Source: SCGC-AAA252-I15 sp043822165
Lineage (GTDB): Archaea; Altiarchaeota; Altiarchaeia; IMC4; SCGC-AAA252-I15
Assembly (NCBI GenBank): GCA_043822165.1
Contig: JBDRCA010000032.1
Span: forward strand, 1-20,035
DNA length: 20,035 bases
Direction: 5' to 3'
Below, in pieces: positions 15,501 to 20,035 of the stretch. Both the position numbers and the translations under genes were made by a program. Within the stretch, counting starts at the first letter, position 1, and each line of letters starts with the position of its first letter. The notes beneath the pieces were generated by a model. That model did no database searches and was not told where the DNA came from. It worked only from the letters and a program-made list of their open reading frames with translations.

Positions 15501-16378
15501 CACTCGACGATGTTAACGCTGACCGAGGCTTCCTTGAACCGCCTGTAGTTGCCTGTTACCAGGATTTCCCCGGTTGCATCCGGCGTGAAAACGAATTCTC
15601 CGTCGTCATCCGTCAAACCATAAGCGACTTTAGTCCTCCCCGCTTTCCCGACAGAGTAAACGTCAATCTCCAGGTCGTCGAAGGCAGAGTGCATGTCAGT
15701 GTGCGGCTTAAAAGCCCGGACGAAAACACGCTTCCCAACGCAAGAGTAATTAACGCTTAACACAGCGTAGCCGCCAACATCCCTGGAATTCACGACCCTG
15801 TAGACTGCATCGACTGTAGTGGTCGATGTAGCCGCAACGGGCTTCGGAATAGTCGAGGAACTCGTCGACTCAAATCCGCCAGACACGACGCTTTCCGGCG
15901 CCTTCCGCGCAACAGTCGTTGTGACAGGCGCCACAACCTGCGGCGCCACAGTAGTAACCGGCGCCATCGTCGTCGACTCCGGAACGAGCAAAGGAGCATC
16001 AGCCGGGACACTGCTGTCCCGACCCATCATATACAACGAGAGCAAACCAAGAACAATAACGAAAGAGGCGACAACCCGCCAATCACTACAACAAGAAGAC
16101 TTCACGCAAGCCCCACCAGAAGCCTTGCTTTCAGCAATCTTCTCTACTGCGACGACAGCCTTCTCCCCAGGAGCATTCTCCCCCACGGCAGCCTTCTTTT
16201 TCGCAGGCGCCTTCTTCTTCACGGAAGCCTTCCTCCTCTTCTTTTTCACGGGTTTTGCGTCAACCATGACTGGAGCATTAACGCCAGAAACAGAAGAAGA
16301 ATCAACAGGCTCCCCACCTAAAGAAGCCCCTCCAGAAACATCCCCTACACCAGAAGAACCGTCGCCTCCACTACCCAT
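15497..16378 (-). CDS. Membrane protein with H1-like basic tail and Thr-rich stalk
   Basis: A 293-residue protein not assigned to a family. Residues 1-40 are Gly/Ser-rich and disordered. Residues 42-64 are a Lys/Ala/Pro-rich stretch (KPVKKKRRKASVKKKAPAKK) like histone H1 tails. Near 91-97 is a Cys cluster (CVKSSCC). Residues of about 101-118 form one transmembrane segment (VVASFVIVLGLLSLYMM). Then follows a Thr/Ser/Pro/Val-rich stalk with TTT repeats (about 130-190), likely outside and glycosylated. A C-terminal beta domain of about 100 residues (about 193-293), similar to carboxypeptidase-regulatory or Ig folds, ends the protein. With the positive stretch on the cytoplasmic side, the topology is basic tail inside and stalk plus beta domain outside. 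The basic tail could bind nucleic acid or a polyanion; this is inference. Convergent with pdaD, 34 bases downstream of the PHP gene. Confidence 0.75.
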   Translation of the reverse strand: MGSGGDGSSGVGDVSGGASLGGEPVDSSSVSGVNAPVMVDAKPVKKKRRKASVKKKAPAKKKAAVGENAPGEKAVVAVEKIAESKASGGACVKSSCCSDWRVVASFVIVLGLLSLYMMGRDSSVPADAPLLVPESTTMAPVTTVAPQVVAPVTTTVARKAPESVVSGGFESTSSSTIPKPVAATSTTTVDAVYRVVNSRDVGGYAVLSVNYSCVGKRVFVRAFKPHTDMHSAFDDLEIDVYSVGKAGRTKVAYGLTDDDGEFVFTPDATGEILVTGNYRRFKEASVSVNIVEC

Positions 16379-16408
16379 AACAAATCAAATAAGATAATCA
16401 CCAAACCC

Positions 16409-16418
16409 GTTATTAAAC
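16409..16418 (-). promoter_or_regulatory. Possible TATA-like box for the H1-like membrane protein
   Basis: On the minus strand GTTTAATAAC overlaps the stop of the PHP gene and is centred about 35 bases before the ATG (16376-16378). It would give a leader of roughly 9 bases. Weak, because the region is AT-rich in any case. Confidence 0.3.
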
Positions 16419-19400
16419 GAAAACAAGGCTCGCGTTCTCCAACGACAAAACCGCGTCACCAGTGAAAGAAAGCATGCTCCCGCTTAAACTTACTCCCGCA
16501 TTCCTGCAGATGGTGTCCAAGCCTATGAACCAGATGCCTGCTTCAGGGGGTATGCTGCCGATGCATGGTGAATTCTCGGTGATGGTTACGCTTTTGCTGG
16601 CCCAGTTGTTGTCTTCGTTTTTCTCCCAGTACTTCTTTTCCTTTAGTCCCATCTCATGTATGCATGTGCCGCAGCAGACTCCATGGTCTGCGTACACGTG
16701 TATGTTGTGGTTTCCCGCGGCTGTGGGAGTCCACACAAAGCTCACGATAGTGTATCCTCCTCCCTGAGTTATTGACGCGTTTACTGTATCCAGTTTCACT
16801 CCCCCGCACGGCGGCCCGTCGTAGAAGTCCACGGGATAACCGTGGGGGTTCCCTTCACCGATGTTTCTCACAGACGCCGTTACTAAGACTTTTTCCCCCA
16901 ACGAGGGTGTTTCATTGAATTCAATGTCTTCTGACGCGACTGTGATGTCCGGGAACTGGACGGGAATCTCTTGGCTCCACTCCCCGAAGTTGCCTTTAGT
17001 ATCCTTGGCTCTGACGCTGTACCTGGGCGGACTCGGAACGTATTGCAGCTGGCTGTCGTAAAACTCTTTTTCTGTTGCCTGCAAATTCGTAATCGACACG
17101 CTGCCGTCCGAATGCTCCTCCCTAAGCTCGTACTCTACTACTCCTGACCCGTCGAGGCTGTCCGTCCAGTCCACGGTGTAGTTGTAGGCTTCAAAGGTGG
17201 CGTCCACCATAGCCGGGGTAGTCGGCGGCTTCATATGGACTGTTGGGCCAGTCTGCGTCTGACTCCACCCGTATTTTGGCGTGTTGTCGCCGTCTCCCGC
17301 GTATATCCTATAATACAACGTATCGCCTTCGTAGACTTCGCTCACGTTCAGCAAGCCAGTGTATAATGTGCCGTCTCCGCTAAGCTTTACTACTCCGTCG
17401 AAGTTTCCGGCATCCACCAGGTTTTCACCCCAACTGTAATACGCAAGCGGGTAATACTCGCTGTCCAAGACTCCTTTTGCGTCCGTTAAATCAGCCGCGA
17501 ATTCATAGAATTCTCCCGGCTTAATGGGGCCCGAACTGGATGCAACGTTTATCTGCGGCGGCGCGGAATCATCATCCAGTATCAAGCCCCCGTCATAAGC
17601 CTCAATTGGGCTCCACCATCCTCTCCCGTCTCCCTCGAACTTGATTCGATAATACAGTCTCTTCCCCTCGCATTTTTCCGCGATTCCTGCTAACTTGCCC
17701 TGAAACTCGTGTTGGCTTCCGCAGGCATCCTGGCAGGTTCTTCGCATCTTCACGAATCCGTCATAAGCGTTCCTTGATATATCCGTGCTTCCGCACCTGT
17801 AAAACGCATACAGTTCCTGTGAACCGAAAACATCTTCTCCAATCATGTCCGCTTCTATGACGTACAATTCATCCGATTCTTGGCTTCCGCTAGAGGTTGT
17901 TTCCTCGAATTCTGGCCCGTCGTTCGGATTAACGTATAATGTCACAGGAATTGTCTTCTCGATTACTCCGTTATTTCCGTGTCTTAGCGTCACGTTCAGA
18001 TTTATTTTCCCGTCTTTCAAGGCGTTGCAGTTTCCTGAATCCTCGTCGAGCCTTAAGTAGAAGTCATATGCTATTGCAGTGCTTCCAGGGCTTACAGCTC
18101 CAAGACTCTTAACTCGTGTGTCGTGGATTAAGAGACAGTCTCCGGAGGCGCTGATGCTTGCTTTAGCGTTCACTGCATCTACTGGCCCAGTATTTTTGAC
18201 GTATACGTCGAAGGTCGTGTGTTCTCCGTGATTGAAGTTTCCGTCGACGCTTCCCCCCTCGCCTGAAGAAGAAGCAGATTCCTCGTAAGTGACCTTGATT
18301 TTCTCCAACTCAAGGTTCCCAGATGCCGACACGTTAACCCATATTGGGTTAGTGTAAGCGATGTGGCCTGAAGACGTTCTCGCCTCCATCCGGAAATATG
18401 CGGGCTCAAACATCTGCAGCCACTCCTCGACTTCGCCGGAATACATCATAGTCTTCGGCGCATCCGGCGTCTCAAGTGACGCGTTCACCTTCCAGACAAC
18501 TTCCTCGTCCACTCCAGCAGCGCCCTTATAAATAAAAATCTTTTCTATGAAACCGAATTCTGGCGTGCTCTTCCACGTAAAAGACAAGTTGACGGCCTCC
18601 CCCGTATTGACTGTCAACATCTCCCCTATCAAGGCGTCATTCACCTTGAATGAAAGCGCCGGCCCGTCAGTCATGTAGCAGCGCCCGTTCTTGAGTGCGT
18701 CAAAAACATTGTCTTTCGTGAAATCCTCCATGTAACAACAAGTCCGAACTTTGCCAAACCTGGAATTAAAGTCACCGTGCGCGTCATTACCACCCTCAAC
18801 AAAAACCCGACGACCAGAAGATAAATGTTCACTAAGAAGACTTTGCCACATACGAAGACCACTAAGAAGCTCGTCATGATATGGAGGAACACCATTCCAA
18901 ATCTGCAAACCAGTATAATTCAAAGAAAAATCCTTCCAAGTGTGTCGGAATGGGTCACCGTCACCGTGCATGGGGTGAGCAACATATCCGAACCCACCCA
19001 TGTATTCCACGTGATCATTAATGTTTCGACAAAGTATATTGTTAAGTCCTAGGCCATCTTCAAATTCATCACCCAAGATATACTCACCAATGTTATATCC
19101 TAAAAAATGTGAATATGCATTAAATGGGCGATAAGTTCCTGAGATATGGCAAGATACTTCCTCCCCAACAAGACATTTAAATTTTTCATCTATCTGGTTG
19201 CATTCATCTACAAATGAACTCCATTTATCTGGTGTGTCATTCAAGTCAAAGCTGTGGTCTGTTGTGGTAATCCAATCTAATTCGATCGCTTTCGCGACTT
19301 TTTTTGTCTCGTTTATGGGTCCCCCGTATTCTGTTGGATTGTTTGTGTAACTGCTGTGGTAATGTGTGTCTCCACAATAGTAGTCTGTAAGTTTGGGTAC

Positions 19401-19808
19401 AGTGTCCGTGTTTGTTATAATCTCAATTGTATCCGTTTCAAATGTTTGATAATAATTTGTAAACAATTTTCCCTTAATCTTTACTTTTCCATTTACAGTC
19501 TGTAATCTAGTTTTCTCTATCGAAAAAGTTACTGTCACAGGCAGTATTGCACTGTTAACGTCTACTAGAGAAGAAAGACTTTTACTAGAAATCACATTGT
19601 TGTTTGTGGCGTCTAGAATATCAATTTTCTCAAGCCCCTCTCGAGTATTCCAGTACACTACGACAGGTATTACGTCGTGGTCTTCTGCAATACGCCACGG
19701 AGCATCCAAGACGTATTTTTTTTCACCGCGTAGATTTGTGTTGTATGCTGTTGAGTTGGATGAAATGTAAAAAACCAAGATTAATAGAGTTAACAACTTG
19801 ATTTTCAT
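16413..19808 (-). CDS. Secreted PHP-domain (CehA/McbA-like) protein with CARDB and Ig-like repeats
   Basis: An 1131-residue exported protein. Residues of about 1-22 are a signal peptide (MKIKLLTLLILVFYISSNS). A PHP-type metallohydrolase domain spans about 140-400, with candidate metal ligands H149 and H151 (GDTHYHS), D184/H185 (TTDH), GEEVS near 216, H278/H281 (HPMHGD) and D342/H344 (NDAHGD). This is the layout of CehA/McbA-type phosphodiester or ester hydrolases. After it come a CARDB-like domain (about 500-625), two related repeats each containing YYRI...GDG...GW (about 640-865), a fibronectin-III-like domain (about 865-950) and a second CARDB domain (about 953-1073). The C-terminus is beta-rich with no evident anchor. 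The start is fixed by a ten-base Shine-Dalgarno. Codon composition changes inside the gene: the first 260 or so codons are far more AT-rich than the rest. The substrate is unknown. Confidence 0.85.
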   Translation of the reverse strand: MKIKLLTLLILVFYISSNSTAYNTNLRGEKKYVLDAPWRIAEDHDVIPVVVYWNTREGLEKIDILDATNNNVISSKSLSSLVDVNSAILPVTVTFSIEKTRLQTVNGKVKIKGKLFTNYYQTFETDTIEIITNTDTVPKLTDYYCGDTHYHSSYTNNPTEYGGPINETKKVAKAIELDWITTTDHSFDLNDTPDKWSSFVDECNQIDEKFKCLVGEEVSCHISGTYRPFNAYSHFLGYNIGEYILGDEFEDGLGLNNILCRNINDHVEYMGGFGYVAHPMHGDGDPFRHTWKDFSLNYTGLQIWNGVPPYHDELLSGLRMWQSLLSEHLSSGRRVFVEGGNDAHGDFNSRFGKVRTCCYMEDFTKDNVFDALKNGRCYMTDGPALSFKVNDALIGEMLTVNTGEAVNLSFTWKSTPEFGFIEKIFIYKGAAGVDEEVVWKVNASLETPDAPKTMMYSGEVEEWLQMFEPAYFRMEARTSSGHIAYTNPIWVNVSASGNLELEKIKVTYEESASSSGEGGSVDGNFNHGEHTTFDVYVKNTGPVDAVNAKASISASGDCLLIHDTRVKSLGAVSPGSTAIAYDFYLRLDEDSGNCNALKDGKINLNVTLRHGNNGVIEKTIPVTLYVNPNDGPEFEETTSSGSQESDELYVIEADMIGEDVFGSQELYAFYRCGSTDISRNAYDGFVKMRRTCQDACGSQHEFQGKLAGIAEKCEGKRLYYRIKFEGDGRGWWSPIEAYDGGLILDDDSAPPQINVASSSGPIKPGEFYEFAADLTDAKGVLDSEYYPLAYYSWGENLVDAGNFDGVVKLSGDGTLYTGLLNVSEVYEGDTLYYRIYAGDGDNTPKYGWSQTQTGPTVHMKPPTTPAMVDATFEAYNYTVDWTDSLDGSGVVEYELREEHSDGSVSITNLQATEKEFYDSQLQYVPSPPRYSVRAKDTKGNFGEWSQEIPVQFPDITVASEDIEFNETPSLGEKVLVTASVRNIGEGNPHGYPVDFYDGPPCGGVKLDTVNASITQGGGYTIVSFVWTPTAAGNHNIHVYADHGVCCGTCIHEMGLKEKKYWEKNEDNNWASKSVTITENSPCIGSIPPEAGIWFIGLDTICRNAGVSLSGSMLSFTGDAVLSLENASLVFV

Positions 19809-20035
19809 CAGTTGTCACCTCCTTCTTCAAAAAATCTGAAAGCGAATGCAAATAGAAATCCAATGGTGATCGCCGTTATAATAGGGGCAGCAATTATCAT
19901 TAGGATATATCTAAAACCTAATATGCCTGCCACCCTCATTGGAAAGATGAGGATTTTCTCTAGTTTCTCCGAATAGTGTCCTTGCAATAATATGTTTGCA
20001 AGAAGTGGGCTAAGTGACCAAAGTACTCCAAGTAT
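19808..20035 (-). CDS. C-terminal end of a multi-pass membrane protein (5' partial)
   Basis: The minus-strand frame is open from the window edge to a TGA (19808-19810) that shares one base with the ATG of the PHP-domain gene (TGATG). The visible 75 residues hold two hydrophobic segments: LGVLWSLSPLLANILL, then a charged loop (SEKLEKILIF), then YILMIIAAPIITAITIGFLF. The protein ends in a short acidic tail (FEEGGDN). The pattern of a helix, a loop with EKLEKIL and a further helix pair vaguely recalls ABC-2 type permeases, but there is too little to name it. It shares the low GC content of the neighbouring PHP-domain 5' end and the two genes are probably co-transcribed. Confidence 0.65.
   Translation of the reverse strand: MLGVLWSLSPLLANILLQGHYSEKLEKILIFPMRVAGILGFRYILMIIAAPIITAITIGFLFAFAFRFFEEGGDN
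19815..19824 (-). promoter_or_regulatory. Ten-base Shine-Dalgarno of the PHP-domain gene
   Basis: On the minus strand AAGGAGGTGA sits 6 bases before the ATG at 19806-19808 and lies inside the 3' end of the upstream gene. It fixes the start and points to translational coupling. Confidence 0.8.

Noticed and set aside
15819..16397. 192-codon plus-strand frame opposite the H1-like membrane gene
   Set aside because: The minus-strand frame has a coherent tail-membrane-stalk-domain layout; the plus frame is its Thr/Phe/Ala-rich mirror with no supporting start signal.
1..20035. CRISPR arrays, tRNA or rRNA genes, insertion sequences
   Set aside because: No spaced repeats, cloverleaf-like stretches, transposase genes or terminal inverted repeats were seen; nearly all bases are protein-coding.

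Overview
The window looks like a piece of an archaeal chromosome of moderate GC content. The archaeal calls rest on a ferredoxin plus geranylgeranyl reductase pair (saturation of isoprenoid lipids), a pyruvoyl-dependent arginine decarboxylase, a HerA/VirB4-like ATPase, an archaeal-type GlmU-like enzyme, a MEMO1-family protein, DUF11/CARDB-type surface domains, and TATA-like boxes placed about 26 bases before start codons with almost no 5' leader. The lineage cannot be fixed from the sequence. The cysteine-rich CGNGVCE...ENC type motif and several small unknown genes would suit a DPANN or deep euryarchaeal genome, but that is only a guess.

Layout. (1) 1-7127, plus strand: a membrane-anchored surface protein (5' end outside the window), a P-loop ATPase of the HerA/VirB4/DUF87 type, and a 1391-residue coiled-coil protein with two DUF11-like beta-sandwich domains. 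The first two lie in the same reading frame, split by one TAA, and the last two overlap by 20 bases. This looks like one operon with no system I can name, and it is the best candidate for something undescribed. (2) 7179-9617, plus: ferredoxin, geranylgeranyl reductase and a second, divergent flavoprotein of the same family, tightly coupled. (3) 9635-11241, plus: a GatC-like small protein and a B12-binding radical SAM enzyme broken by an apparent one-base deletion. (4) 11275-12937, plus: a GlmU-like sugar nucleotidyltransferase/acetyltransferase, then an 80-aa coiled-coil protein and a 54-aa single-pass membrane protein. (5) 12983-14161, plus: a PfkB-family kinase with a strong Shine-Dalgarno site. 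(6) 14166-15500: a MEMO1-family gene (minus) and pdaD (plus), divergent from 36 bases that hold both promoters. (7) 15497-20035, minus: a membrane protein with a histone-H1-like basic tail, a large secreted PHP-domain (CehA/McbA-like) protein with CARDB and Ig-like repeats, and the C-terminal end of a multi-pass membrane protein.

Two composition patterns cut across the genes. First, stretches rich in A+C alternate with stretches rich in G+T, even inside one gene and regardless of coding strand. Second, the last 1 kb or so, including the N-terminal third of the PHP gene, is much more AT-rich than the rest, which suggests a recombination or transfer junction inside that gene. Intergenic gaps are all short (none above about 60 bases). 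I saw no tRNA, rRNA, CRISPR array or insertion sequence.
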